64,000 bases of DNA from Cladochytrium replicatum (GCA_025526935.1 JAHLKD010000117.1:62001-126000); one strand, 5' to 3'. Positions 34,191 to 44,837 are shown, counted from the stretch's first letter. The notes: a model not told the origin generated them from the sequence alone. Translations and numbers: made by a program.

Positions 34191-35088
34191 ATGAGCGACG
34201 CACAACCCCAGGAAAAGGACAAGGAAACCGAGCCGAAAAAGCAAACCCTGACGTTCCAGGACAAGTTTGACAAGGGAAAGTCATTGAAGGAGGAGGGAAA
34301 TGCACTGTTCAAGGCGGGGAAGGCGTCTGAAGGTAAACAATCCAGACGGACATGTTCCGTAGCCGTCTAAATCGTTTGCCAAATGTGCGTTTCTTGTTGA
34401 ATTCGAACCCGTAGCGATCAGAAAGTACCATGAGGTTTGGAACGGGAGTTGATTTCCAGATGATCGTTTATCAGCGTCACTATTGTGTGGGCCTTTTACA
34501 GGCAACCCTGTATCTGCAAGGGCTGGACAACAACAGTGTCGCTGCTTTCATGCCTGGACAGGACATCAAGATTGCAGACGACATAAAAGAGGCGATCACG
34601 GCGGTGGGTTACAGTTGCCGTGCGAAAAGTGAATGTGTTGACTGAACATGGCTTGCAGAACTTGGTCGCATGTTGGAGCAACATCTCTGGTATGATTATT
34701 TGGATTTGACAGCTCATTGAGAATGGAAGATAACCTCTTACGTACATAGCCTGCCATTTGAAGAATGGGAACTACCAACGTACACTCGTATTTTGCGACA
34801 AAGTGCTCGCAAAGGATGCGGACAACGTGAAGGTCTGCGTTTTATGTCATGAAAGAGGATCTAATTATTTTGCTGAACCATCACCCCTCCCAGGCGATTT
34901 TCCGGAGAGGGCAAGCTCGGTTTGCACTCGGCGACATTGACAAAGCAGAGGAAGATTTCAAAAAGGCTAACCAACTCGCACCGAATGATCCAGGGCCAGT
35001 TCAAGAGTTGAAGAAGGTCAAGATCAAACATAAAGAGTACGAGGAAAAGCAGAAGAAGGAATTGCGTGGGTTTTTGCAGAGGGAATGA
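34191..35088 (+). CDS. TTC9-like tetratricopeptide protein
   Basis: Exons 34191-34332, 34415-34434, 34502-34603, 34659-34689, 34750-34832 and 34894-35088 encode 190 residues. Three TPR motifs are visible: SLKEEGNALFKAGKASEAIR, then NLVACWSNISACHLKNGNY with CDKVLAKDADNVK, then AIFRRGQARFALGDIDKAEE with LAPND. The order and the pair KAIFRRGQAR match TTC9 and FKBP-type TPR proteins, but no PPIase domain is present. A Hsp90 or Hsp70 C-terminus-binding role is possible. The C-terminus is Lys/Glu-rich. The second exon is only 20 bases. It starts 94 bp from the divergent MoCF gene, so they share a short promoter. Confidence 0.85.
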
Positions 35089-35402
35089 GTCGATGTGCAG
35101 ATGATTTGTTGTTTTGTTGGCCCATGGACTCGAATGTGCGTTAAAACATGGCTGTTTGTGTAATGATGTGATGCGTTGGCAAATTGCCCAAAATTACCCC
35201 CAAGAACGGCTGCACGTTGGACTTCGGCTGCGTTCAGATGCGATCGTTGTTCCTACCAAATTCAGATATCAGAACACTCAATAACAGTCCAATCCCACGA
35301 TAGGATTGTGTGGATGAAGGTTGGTTTATCGACTTGGTTGGTGTGACTTGTGACTGATCATTCTGTTTCTCACTTCATTGAACAGCTTTGGCATCAGCAA
35401 AC
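35089..35402. other. Gap before monooxygenase relic
   Basis: No gene seen. It includes the 3' UTR of the TPR gene and the former promoter of the relic downstream. Confidence 0.4.
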
Positions 35403-36590
35403 ATGGGAAACACTCCATCCCATCAAGATCTCATCAAACCACACAACAACCCCTACGAATTGGCATCCTTGGAGCAGGTCCCGCGGGTCTGTCGGCCACT
35501 CTCGCCCTCGAACACTACGCTGGCGATCCCGTCGAGTGATCATCATCGACAAGCATAGCACAGTTTCCGACCACGAGGGTGCAGAGTATGCCATCCAAGA
35601 ACGCGCCGTTCGCACTTGAAAAGATCGGTTTAAACGAAATTGCCCTCAAGCGCAGAAACGGAATGAAGGAATTCTGCCTTTACCAGGAGCGGCGAGACAA
35701 GAAGCAGATTTCAGTGCAGCACGATCCAACGTACTGGGATGAAATATTCCGCCTGCACTTCCTAACTGACTTGGAGGCCGAGCTCAAGCACCAAAGTGGT
35801 TCGCAACAGCTTGGCCAACGGTATTTCATTCAATGAAAACGGGGAAGTGGACGTCTAGTTGACACAGAAAGGAGGAGATACCTCTAGTAGCGTGGCGGAA
35901 CCGGTTTTTTGGACGTCATCATTGCTTGCGAACGGTTGCACTCCGCGACACGTCGACAGCTGTTCCCTGACAAATACGAATAGGACTTCCTCGCTCTGTG
36001 CATGCTCGTCTCTGTACCTGGAAGGGCCAGCACCGAAACGGTTCCGGGAGATTGCAAACGGCTCGTACCTCCAGTTCAACATGGGCCACAACGCACCTAC
36101 ATGTTCTTCCCGCTCGGTAACAACCGAATCGCCTTCGGCATCACATTTAATCACGCTCGAAAAAGAGTCTGGACTGACCAAGGTGTCGCCGAAAGCATAA
36201 CGTGGACCGAAATCGACGCCGTAACAAAGAAAAAGATCGCCACCAAACTGGATGGACAAAATAGAGTCTTTGATGGCCTCTTCACAAACTTTATTGAGCT
36301 TATTCCGGACTGGGACAGCAAAAGGATCTATGCGTGGCCCATGCGCGACACCGCCGGGCTCCAGATCCCGTACGCGAAGGAGGGCAACGTGATCCTCATC
36401 GGCGACGCAGCCCACGCGATGCTTCCTTGTATCGGTCAAGGGGCCAATCGAAGACGCCGTGCTCCTCGGGGAATCTTTGGCCAATTTGCAAAGTCTGATT
36501 GGAAGCGGGTCACACTCAAAGACGACTTGACAATCGATACCTCGACTCCCTCGCTGTTTCTCTGCCGTATCTCAAGTGGTCAGAGGTGAG
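35403..36590 (+). pseudogene. Broken FAD-dependent monooxygenase copy
   Basis: Reads as a decayed relative of the intact genes at 54081-55412 and 56171-57535. It starts MGNTPS as the 57535 gene does. IGILGAGPAGL and LEHYAGDPVE (the FAD-binding start) follow in another frame, then EFCLYQERRDKKQ, REIANGSYLQFNM, FFPLGNNRIAF, LIPDWDSKRIYAW and YAKEGNVILIGDAAHAMLPC. Several frameshifts break it, and in-frame stops follow, for instance after DPVE and after the FNENG region. The GASLAIEDAELL helix after GDAAHAM is garbled by a small deletion, and the C-terminal tail is lost. It has no introns, like its relatives. Confidence 0.85.
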
Positions 36591-37772
36591 AGACCGGTGA
36601 TCATTATGAAAGATCTTCTAACACTTAAACTGGTGAACCAGGATCTAAGTGACTAAGTGTTAGAAAGATCTGGAGAATCTGGCTTAGTGTCTCAAAAAAT
36701 AAAGAGAACACATGTAAGGTGCAAGGTTGGACCCTCACGGCCCGGGTTGGGTCCGGGTTTCAGAGGCAATCCGAGTAAAATCCTTATGTTGGGTTGTGTT
36801 TGTCCAGGCACCCGCTGGGTTACTGCGGGTAGGAGCGGTATACCTGAACCCGAAGTGGTTGAAACCCGTACCTCACCCTGACCCGCCGGATTTTTGCTGC
36901 TCAGGAGAGGAGAGATTGAACTTGAGTTAGAACAAGTTATTACATAAACACTTTGTGTCTGTGTGGGCAGTATGATATTTACAAACACTATTGTAAAGAT
37001 GTACAAGATCTGTTAAACAATCACAAGTTGGTATGGAAGAGCCCAAATCAGTTTGTGTATCTGGTTCATATCGTCAGAGTCCCATCCACCAATGGTAATG
37101 TCCTTTGCCAACCAGGTCCTGATGAACCAATCGATGTAGTCATTAGAAAGCATGAAATCCTTAGCCAAACCTGCCTTCCAAGGTTTCCAATCCACGTTAC
37201 CGACAGATAGTTGATGTATGCAGTCCAGAACCTTGGCCACTCAGAAGGATACCTATTTATTACACTGATTTATATGCAGATCAGCACTCCCTCTCAGAAA
37301 AATGAGCCTCCTTCTGAGCAAACTGTTCAACATCGGAGAAGGTACGATGAACATGCTTACCAGGTATACCTCCGCTGAATGGAGTTTTTGACAATGCTCT
37401 GAACATACTATATATAGTGGGAGAGGTACTGAGTGAGTTGTTGTGCTGAATCCAGTTCCTGAGCAACATGCACCTTAAGAAGAGCAAGGTCGGTTTGAGC
37501 ACTACTACTTTAAGTTGATGTTCAGCTTGAGTGTTTGTCAGATTCAAAGAAGATGGGCCGCAAGAACTCATTTTGGGAGAGCAGTTTGTAGTTGACATTG
37601 ACACACTTGATTGATCATAGTAGAGACGGCAATTTAAGGTCATGAATCACCTCATTGATCTTATGCATCTGGAAGCAGACCTCTTTCACCAAAAGGATAG
37701 CAGTACGTCAGTGCTGCTGCAGGCTAACCAACTCAAGAGAACTGGTTGGATGAGCCTCGGGAATTCTAACAA
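36591..37772. other. Degenerate sequence, no clear gene
   Basis: Contains a stretch rich in GGGT/ACCC words at 36720-36900 and, on the minus strand (37013-37640), broken ORFs with some protein-like content but no recognised domain. It probably consists of old mobile-element debris. Confidence 0.4.
36720..36900. repeat. GGGTC/ACCCG-rich segment, copy 1
   Basis: Dense in short words such as CGGGT, GGGTCC and ACCCG. A second segment of the same character, in no simple alignment, occurs at 40325-40470 on the other side of the retroelement relic. Confidence 0.4.
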
Positions 37773-38112
37773 TCACCTTGATAGCCAAAGAGATGCTTCT
37801 TGGGCTGCCCATTGATGTTGGCGCTGCAGGTGTCCCTGCTTCTGAATGCCTGTCTGTTGTTTCAGAGCAGCAAGGCCTTCCTCCAGGGTAGTTGCACGTG
37901 ATTTCCATCTTGCAATCTCCTCAGAGGCTGACTTATTCTGCCTTTCCATAGCAGAGCTAATTTCCCTGAATCTTGCTAGCTCTTCGTGCTCCCTGTGCTG
38001 AATCAATGAACCGGCCCTGCCCGATTGATCAATGAGTGCCTTCTTTCGCACTTCTGCTCGATTCGGGTCCTTCTCTCGTTCATTGCCCTCTCTTCAAGAT
38101 CCTTTGCCATGG
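37773..38112 (-). pseudogene. Coiled-coil ORF relic
   Basis: A minus-strand ATG at 38112 opens MAKDLEERAMNERRTRIEQK. The frame then slips, and the neighbouring frame carries a clear coiled coil of about 85 residues (ELARFREISSAMERQ, KSASEEIARWKSRA, TLEEGLAALKQQ). One frameshift and a stop at 37773-37775 end it. No family is recognised. It abuts the retroelement relic in opposite orientation and may be gag-like or part of a different insertion. Confidence 0.4.
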
Positions 38113-39640
38113 TCAACAGTCGTTCTGACAGTAAATTGGACAAGATGAACAAACGTCATGCCAAAGTCCTTGATACTATGTTGGAATTTGACCTCTTAAT
38201 TGAATGGATACCTGGAAAATTACAATTGCTGACTTTCTATTGTGCAACTCAAAAAATATTTCTGCAGGTGTTCAAACTGTCAATAATTTGGCTTCTGATG
38301 CGAAATTTTGTGGAACAATTATGACATTCCTTTAAGCACGACAAGTTTTATACAAAAGTTTGTGCTGCCTTGCCAGGACTGCTGGTTATGTCAATCACAC
38401 AACTAAAGCATCACTGTAGACGAAGACCTTCTCTTCTATGAGAAAACCCTTCTGTATCTTCCAAAGTCTTTGAGTTCAGAAATCGTACAAGAACATCATG
38501 ATAACATTTATTCTGCACATCCGTCCGCAACAATAACTCATCACAACCTTCAGAAGAGTAATTACTGGCCAAATATGGTTCTTGACGTTAGACGTTACTT
38601 TGGTCACTGTGAAGTGTGTCAACGTAATAAAGACTCAAATCATCATCCATATGGTTTGCTGAAAAGTTTACCTGTTCCCCGTGATTATTGGACTAGTATT
38701 CACATAGACTGGATGACACAGTTATCATAAGCGACACGTTTGATGCTATTTTGGTAATAATATGCCGCTTGTCCAAAACGATTCAACTAGTTGCTGTTTG
38801 GACTACTGACTCTGCTTTTGATACCACTCTCCAATTTCCATCTAATGTATTCAAATTTCAAGGTATTCCTTGTCAATTTGAAAACAAAAACAAGACCATT
38901 TGACAAATCCTTCGACTGTTTGCATCCCACAAGCAAGATGATTGGGTACAGTTGTTGCAGTTTGTAGACTTTGCAATCAACAATTCTCCCAGTCAAAATA
39001 CGACATCCACACCATTTTTCCTTGTTTATGGAACACACCCTCAAGTTCCTACTGAAATGGACACCACAGTGTCTCTTGTCAAAGACTTCGATGTGTAATG
39101 CTTAAGCTCTATATGTCTCTTGTCAAAGACTTGATGTGTAATGCTTAAGCTCTATACTCCAATGCATGTGGAAAAGAGAATAAATTTTTGGTGATAATAT
39201 TTTGCTTTCTACGGAGAACTTCCATGATGATCTTATACATGAACATAGATCTACCAAACTCTTACCAAAGAGAATTGGCCCTTATGAGATCATTGGAAAA
39301 ATAATAACGCCTACAAGCTGAAACTTCCTAATACGATTAAGATTCACCATGTTGTGAATATTTCGGAACTGGAAGATTATTTGGTCACCTGAGACCGATC
39401 ACTTGTCTCGCCACTCGTACACCTGTCCTCCCCCAATCTCTGGGTAAGGAGATGATGCAGAATATGAAGTTGAGGACATTATTGACCATAGCCGTCATTG
39501 CAATAAGATGCTATACTTGGTCAAGTTTTTAGGCTTTCTATTCAAAGAAGCCGAATGGCTCTCTGAAACCAGGGCTGCTGAAGCATCAGCACTACACTCT
39601 GACTACCTGCAGGCACCACCTCTTGGGTTTTAACACAAGG
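38113..39640 (+). mobile_element. Decayed Ty3/gypsy retrotransposon (chromovirus type)
   Basis: Fragments of a pol polyprotein in the expected order. The end of reverse transcriptase/RNase H is KMNKRHAKVLDTMLEFDLLI then EWIPGK (38140-38220). The integrase HHCC zinc finger is EIVQEHHDNIYSAHPS...CEVCQRNKDS followed by PYGLLKSLPVPRDYW (38480-38720). Integrase core remnants follow: WVQLLQFVDFAINNSPS, then TPFFLVYGTHPQVP (near 38940-39040). After a tandem duplication come RIGPYEIIGK and IKIHHVVNISELEDYL (39270-39390). Last is a chromodomain, YEVEDIIDHSRHCN...YLVKFLGF...EAEWLSE (39460-39570). Many stops and frameshifts interrupt it, and no LTRs were recognised. It is not functional. Confidence 0.8.
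39070..39156 (+). repeat. Two-copy 44/43-bp tandem duplication
   Basis: The unit TGTCTCTTGTCAAAGACTT... occurs at 39070-39113 and 39114-39156, differing by a single missing C. It lies inside the integrase relic, so it arose after the element landed and began to decay. Confidence 0.9.
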
Positions 39641-40503
39641 TTCATCATCTGCTCTGCAGCTCCATCAGACATGATTTCAATTAGCGCAATAGTTCAGCTG
39701 ATACAAGAGTATCTTCCATATTGATAAGATCTGCCAGAACACCCAAAGAAACAGGCTCTCTTACAACACATAGCATTCCAGCTGGGTCTCATGTATTCTC
39801 AGGGGCATCGCCCAAATGCTGATGATACAGATGGGGAGCGTTTCAAGTCATCATGAAGGAAACACTGTCATGAATACATTCTGGTGATGCGTGGTAATTC
39901 TTTTGGATACAAAGCTCAGTATCATCAAGATGCTGAAAGTGAGGGAAACGTGGCTGGTGATGAGCAAAACAATGGAATTGTTGCTGGATTACCTGCCAAT
40001 GACATTCTTCCAGAAGATGACATTGATGACTATTTCATTGATCTCGAAGGTGATCGACAATGGATTGGCGACATTGAGCACCCTGTCCCTGTGCTGATGT
40101 ATTTGACATTGTTTCAGCTACATTCTTTGGAGACTTTGATGTAATCAAGTTACACACAAGTCACATTGACCCAAAACACACTATGGGCTGCAGCACTCAG
40201 TTTGCCAATCGCTTCGTTCAGTAGCTGTTTGTTTGTTCCAAGGTAAATAAGAAAGGTGTTCCCGAGCATAGACCTGAATATCACGTAAGGTTGTCAGATC
40301 AGATGGGCGAAGCTCAGGAGTGGTAGTCTAAGGATCGGTGGGTCGGGTTCTGGTCCGTTGACAAATTGAACCTGATCCAAGGAAAGTTTTTCGGATCAGA
40401 TCCAGATCGGGAATCGGGTCAAGAAGCGAAACCCTTATCGGGTCGACTTCAGACCCACGTAAAACCAATGTCATAAGAAAAGAGAAAAGGAAGTAACATT
40501 TAC
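39641..40503. other. Degenerate sequence after the retroelement
   Basis: One acidic ORF (39884-40144, +; 86 codons) has DDIDDYFIDLEGDRQWIGD but no recognisable domain. The stretch 40325-40470 is rich in GGGTC-type words like the one at 36720. No gene is supported. Confidence 0.4.
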
Positions 40504-40711
40504 CTGAGTTGCACTTTCTGTCCACGCAAACACTCCAAGAGACACAATAGAAGTATTGCAACAACCATTTCTATCCACAACAGACTTTGAGAGCTTTACT
40601 TTCTGTCCACGCGGGCACTTTCCAGGAAGACACAGTAGAAGATTTGAAACAAAAAATTTCTATCACAGCACACACTTTGAGAGCTGCACTTTCTGTCCAC
40701 GCGGACACTTA
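40504..40711 (+). repeat. Tandem repeat of ~85-90 bp, about 2.3 copies
   Basis: The core ACTTTCTGTCCACGC begins at 40513, 40598 and 40688, with a related CACTTTGAGAGC block before the later copies. In one frame the last two copies encode SFTFCPRGH and SCTFCPRGH. Spacing is 85 and then 90 bases. Confidence 0.85.
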
Positions 40712-40815
40712 GCCGACCATTCAAACACGGGCGTCAGGGTCAATGAAGTTTGTAAGGAAGTTCAAGAGGGACAACTTTGCTCTTATGGTCGGCGGTAAAC
40801 TTTGCAATTTGGCAC

Positions 40816-42110
40816 TCATGGACGGTAGACCAGAACTTGTTCGCCCACTGACCTACGGATATACTTACGATTGCGAAAAGTTGTTAGCAAATATTCCAAA
40901 TCGAGCATTTTTACAAACTCTCGCGTTGGCACATAGCACCAAAGTACTCTTTTCAACTGTGCAGCAGCAGCAATCCCAACCATCGTTTTCCCTACACCGG
41001 TCGGCAACACAGTGATGCCGCTCCTGGCAAGCCCGTTTCCAAGCATTTTACTTAAGCTTTTCTCCTGATAGTCTTTGATCGTTGTTCGTGGCTGCAGGTC
41101 GATCCCGAGGTTCGCATTGACGTCGTCGTGTCTGAAGTCGTACTTCTCCATGAGCGGATAGTCAAGCTCGCCACACCGTCTTCGAACATCTTCCACCATG
41201 GACTTTTGGATCTCACATGACTATACAAAATCCCATTCATTCATAAGGACGTTATCTTCGTCCTCATCTTCGCGGTCGACGGTGATGACAGGTCCGAAAT
41301 CGGGGTCTTCAGTTGCCCTACCAGCGGCAGCCGCACTGCAATCCGATTTCGGAGTTGACTCCCCAGAGGAGCTACGGCAGTGATGGTTTTTAGTTCGGAT
41401 GGACACTTGTTGTTGATGGATTGGGGCTGGAATCGATTGGCTCTTCGAGCTCTGCGAGTTCGTCTTCGGTTCGGACGAGTTATGCTCTCTGGATGAGAGG
41501 ATCTCGCAAAAGTATTCGTAGGATCTCCGGAAAACGCGATTCAATGAAGTCTACCTTTCAAGGGTTGCTGGGGTGACATCGTTTGCGGCCGATTTCCCAA
41601 TAGCGTAGATGGCGGCAAGATCGGATTTCTCTTCCGCGGAGAGCTTTTGCCTTTTAGATTGCACGCCGCCCATGCCAACGCCATCTAGCAAGTTCTTAAA
41701 GGGATTTTGAAAGAACATCAGAGCAATGCAGTATACGTGGTTCCATGCTCTACAGTACAGGCGAGCCCCTGACTCACCCCTTTTCCTCCCAGCGTTGCTT
41801 CCTCCCACTTCCGTGTTAGAACACTGCGAGGTCTGAGAACAAGCCACGGATTTTCAGGATTTGAAGGATTTTTTGCTATTTCCTTATTTTCTAAGAGTTG
41901 CTGCTCGAAAGCACCAGCTAGGTGCTTTAGCGCTATCGCTTTGATCTCCACGTCGACAAGTCTTGCTCCACAGCCCTCAACGCTCGCTGCCGTTCCCAGC
42001 GCCAGCGCGGGTCGCCGCCCGTCAACCCCAAACCCGCGACACATTATTATCTGATCATTTGGGCTTGGCAAGTCCAAACTCAAGGCGTGAACGCTGCCAA
42101 TCGCGAGCAT
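40816..42110 (-). pseudogene. XPB/SSL2-like helicase fragment with unrelated upstream exons
   Basis: The last exon (41235-40816) begins after a likely acceptor and reads [19 protein letters not shown], then [50 protein letters not shown] and [16 protein letters not shown]. This matches the start of the XPB/Ssl2 (TFIIH) helicase domain through Walker A. It then ends about 50 residues later, so DEVH, motif III and the whole second RecA lobe are missing. Walker A is PTGVGKT where XPB usually has PCGAGKS. Upstream in-phase exons (42110-41551) encode WEEATLGGK, then MGGVQSKRQKLSAEEKSDL, with an acidic region DREDEDEDN at 41279; these do not look like XPB. It may be a truncated paralogue, a chimeric gene or a relic. 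Confidence 0.55.
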
Positions 42111-42126
42111 CCAGCGACGATTACAG

Positions 42127-43645
42127 ATGCTCGTCGCGTTCTATATCACCGGGCATGTAAGCTTCTCAATCAGCCGTGGCCGTTTTCGTGTCCCGCTCTG
42201 ATCTCAATATTTCAGGGATTCGGACATGCTACTCGATCTTCAGAAGTCATACATGCATTGCTACGAGATGGCCATCGCGTGTTTGTGGTCGCTTCTCCAC
42301 ACCTGGCAAAGAGCTTCATCATAAATGATCTGCTTGAAGCTGGCGCAGAAGTACGAGAGTCCCATTTCGAGTCAAACTTCGTACAGGTGTGTGACAATTT
42401 TGTTGAAGGGGTTTACGTAGAAAAGCCTTACTAAACTTCACAAAGACCGACCCGGTTGTCATTAACCGAACAGCTTCATTCAAATCATTACGAGACATGA
42501 TCGCAAACGACGTACCTAGAATACTAGAACAGGAGATTAAATGGCTGAAATCCGTCGATCCAGCGATTGTTTGCCTCGATTCCCCATTTCTACCTGCCCG
42601 CGCTGCAAAGAGAGCTGGATACAAAGTGGGTTTGATGAACATGACATTCTCGGGTTTGGTCTGATGACCGCCCATTCAGGCTATTTACGTTACAAATTTC
42701 ACATTCGATTCCATATTCACCTACATTGCACCTCCAGCGGACAAAGAGGTGCAAGCCGATCTCGAATTCGTCGCATCCTGCTACCGCGATGCCGACTTCC
42801 TCCTCCGTCTCCCCGGCCATATCGTCATGCCCGCTTTCACTCGCCCCGAACACAAAGTTGATTTCTCCATGCTCCCACCAAACACCTCGCCATCTCAACC
42901 CACCCGTCGCCACATCCAACTCCCTCTCGTAGTCCGCCAACCACGTCACGGCCTCGACGTCCATGCAACTTTCAACATTCCTCGCGACCAAAAAATCCTC
43001 TTGGTCTCGTTTGGCGGACACAGCCTCACCGCAAATACGTGGAAAACAGAAGAGCTCCTTCCACCTGGATGGGTCGGACTCGTTTCGGACCGGGAGATGC
43101 CGGTCGACGACCACCGCCTTATATTCTTTGAGATGTCGAGCGTTTTCGTACCCGATTTGCTGAGCGGAGGCGTCGATGCTGTGCTTGGTAAGTGCGGGTA
43201 CGGGATGTGCGCAGAAGTCGTCGCCGCAGGACTCCCCTTCATCTATGTGCCCCGACCGGACTTTGCAGAAGAGCACGGGCTTGTGAGGATGCTCGATGAC
43301 TATGGAGTCGCGATTCGGATGGAACAGACGGATTTCTACGGCGGGGTGTGGAAACATAAGGTTGAGGAAGTGTGGACGCTTAGAGAGCAGTTGATGGTAA
43401 AGAAGGGCTATGCGATGACAAACGGGAATGGGAACGGGATGAACGGAGACTATGCGATTGCGAATGGAGATGGAGTTTACAAGAGCAAATGTGTACGACC
43501 GCGGCTCGGGAGGAAGATGATACATGACAATGGGGCGGAAGTTGCTTCGGAAATGCTTGTGCGGATAGCGAACGAGGGGCTCGATTGGACGACTGGATAT
43601 GAGAGCCCGGAGAGTCCTGTCGATACCGTCACAGTTAATGTTTGA
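42127..43645 (+). CDS. GT28-like glycosyltransferase (L-arabinokinase N-terminal type)
   Basis: Exons 42127-42156, 42216-42386, 42446-42625 and 42680-43645 encode 448 residues. The opening MLVAFYITGHGFGHATRSSE is the family hallmark (GHGFGHATR). Further blocks are VVASPHLAKSFI, VCLDSPFLPARAA, VTNFTFDSIFTYI, ILLVSFGGHSLT and VDAVLGKCGYGMCAEVVAAG, then LPFIYVPRPDFAEEHGL. This GT-B fold occurs alone in fungi and as the N-terminal part of plant L-arabinokinase and galactokinase-like proteins. The substrate is unknown. A Gly/Asn-rich insert (NGNGNGMNGD) lies near 43420. The last intron (54 bp, donor GTGGG) is the only choice that restores VTNFTF. Confidence 0.85.
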
Positions 43646-43978
43646 GGTTATGCTGATTCGGAGAAGGAGAAGTGGGATGATCTGTTTGAAAACATTCATG
43701 TTCTTTGTATTTATGAAATTTTGTGCCGTTCTCGTACGTGTATGAAATAGATTGAAATTATCAATTAAAAGAGCACTTGGGCCAGCTCCGCTTTACCCAT
43801 AAGCTGATCTGTAAGTACCTTCAGTCCCTACACTTGGGTCAAAGATGTAATGTCCACTGTTACATTGGATCCGAAGTTTGCTCCGCAATTGTTTTGGCCT
43901 CCACTTGGCATCTTGGCATTGAAGAGTCATCGAGTTCAGATACTCATAACAACCTCTTTAACAGTTCATCGCAAAATC
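43646..43978. other. Intergenic gap, no gene seen
   Basis: 3' UTR of the glycosyltransferase and the 3' side of the secreted-peptide ORF. No motif is recognised. Confidence 0.4.
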
Positions 43979-44320
43979 TTAATCCGACCAAAATTTTGAT
44001 TTTATCATGTCGACCATTTCAATAGAGGGCGGTTCACTTTGGCTCACCGACGGCGTCTCCTCCCAGTCCTGCGAAGCAAAGATCGTGGCGAGCACAAGGA
44101 CCTCTGTCAGAACATTGTGAGTCTGATTTATTTCAAGTTGGCAGACCCCCACGTGTCCAAAACCACCCGTCCAGTACTCATGAATGGTACCCCTGTCTTT
44201 GTCATAGACGTAGTTCGAGGGAACCGAGATATGGCATCAGCGCTTTGCAAGAATGGGGTGGGCGTCCACGGACGACAGCAGGCCGATGAGGCTGATAAGG
44301 AAAATTGCAATGACTTTCAT
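43979..44320 (-). pseudogene. Small secreted-protein ORF broken by a TGA
   Basis: The ATG at 44320 opens a classic signal peptide (MKVIAIFLISLIGLLSSVDA) and a short HPILAKR ending in a dibasic site. A TGA follows at 44239-44237. After it the same frame stays open for 85 codons to 43979 and contains CHISVPSNYVYDKDRG and EYWTGGFGHVGVCQ. The neighbouring frame is also open to 44128 (DAISRFPRTTSM, VVLDTWGSANLK). A one-base slip or a nonsense change has therefore interrupted a small secreted protein, or the mature peptide is simply short. No family is recognised and no intron resolves it. Confidence 0.4.
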
Positions 44321-44750
44321 TGCAGAAAGATAGAACAATAATAATGTTTGGAATTTCGGTTGCTTTTAAATCAAATCCACAAAAATATGGACAAAAATAT
44401 TCTCATGGCACCTCTGTTAGTAAGCTCAAAAATCTGTATCCTTTTGGGAGCTGTGGAGATCTGAGTCGCATGTAAGGAACTCGAAGATCCGCTGAGTCAC
44501 ATAAGGAACTCGAACATCCACCATTAAAGTTAGTCTGAGCGGACCGCCTCACCAGTGCTTATCCAAAAGACTATTTTGAAAAGACGTGCTAGCCGAGTTC
44601 CATCAAAACTCTGGAGTGGAACGCAATGCTCGAGCAAAATTTCCCAGCTGTGGACTCCTGCTGTTGAACGTGTTGGTTTGTTAATTCTTAAAAAATATAC
44701 AGACTTAGTTCCATCTTCTATTAACAGCAACGATTTTTCCAATTTTCTTT
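44321..44750. other. Intergenic gap upstream of HSP104
   Basis: No gene seen. A repeated word (AAGGAACTCGAA) occurs near 44474 and 44502. The heat-shock elements begin just downstream. Confidence 0.5.
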
Positions 44751-44818
44751 TTCTTGAATTCTCTGGGGTTGTTTTGAATGTTCTGGCACTTCCTCGACCA
44801 CCTCAGAATATTCCCGGA
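44751..44818 (+). promoter_or_regulatory. Cluster of heat-shock elements
   Basis: Three HSF-type blocks lie 57-124 bp before the HSP104 start codon: TTCTTGAATTCTC at 44751, GAATGTTC at 44776 and GAATATTCCCGGA at 44806. Each contains inverted GAA/TTC units spaced by two bases, the known Hsf1 pattern. Binding itself is not shown. Confidence 0.65.
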
Positions 44819-44837
44819 TCCGTGGGAAACGGTTCCA

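Noticed and set aside
44237-44239. TGA in the small secreted-protein ORF as selenocysteine
   Set aside because: No SECIS-like element or selenoprotein family was recognised, and Sec use is rare in fungi. A broken gene is simpler.
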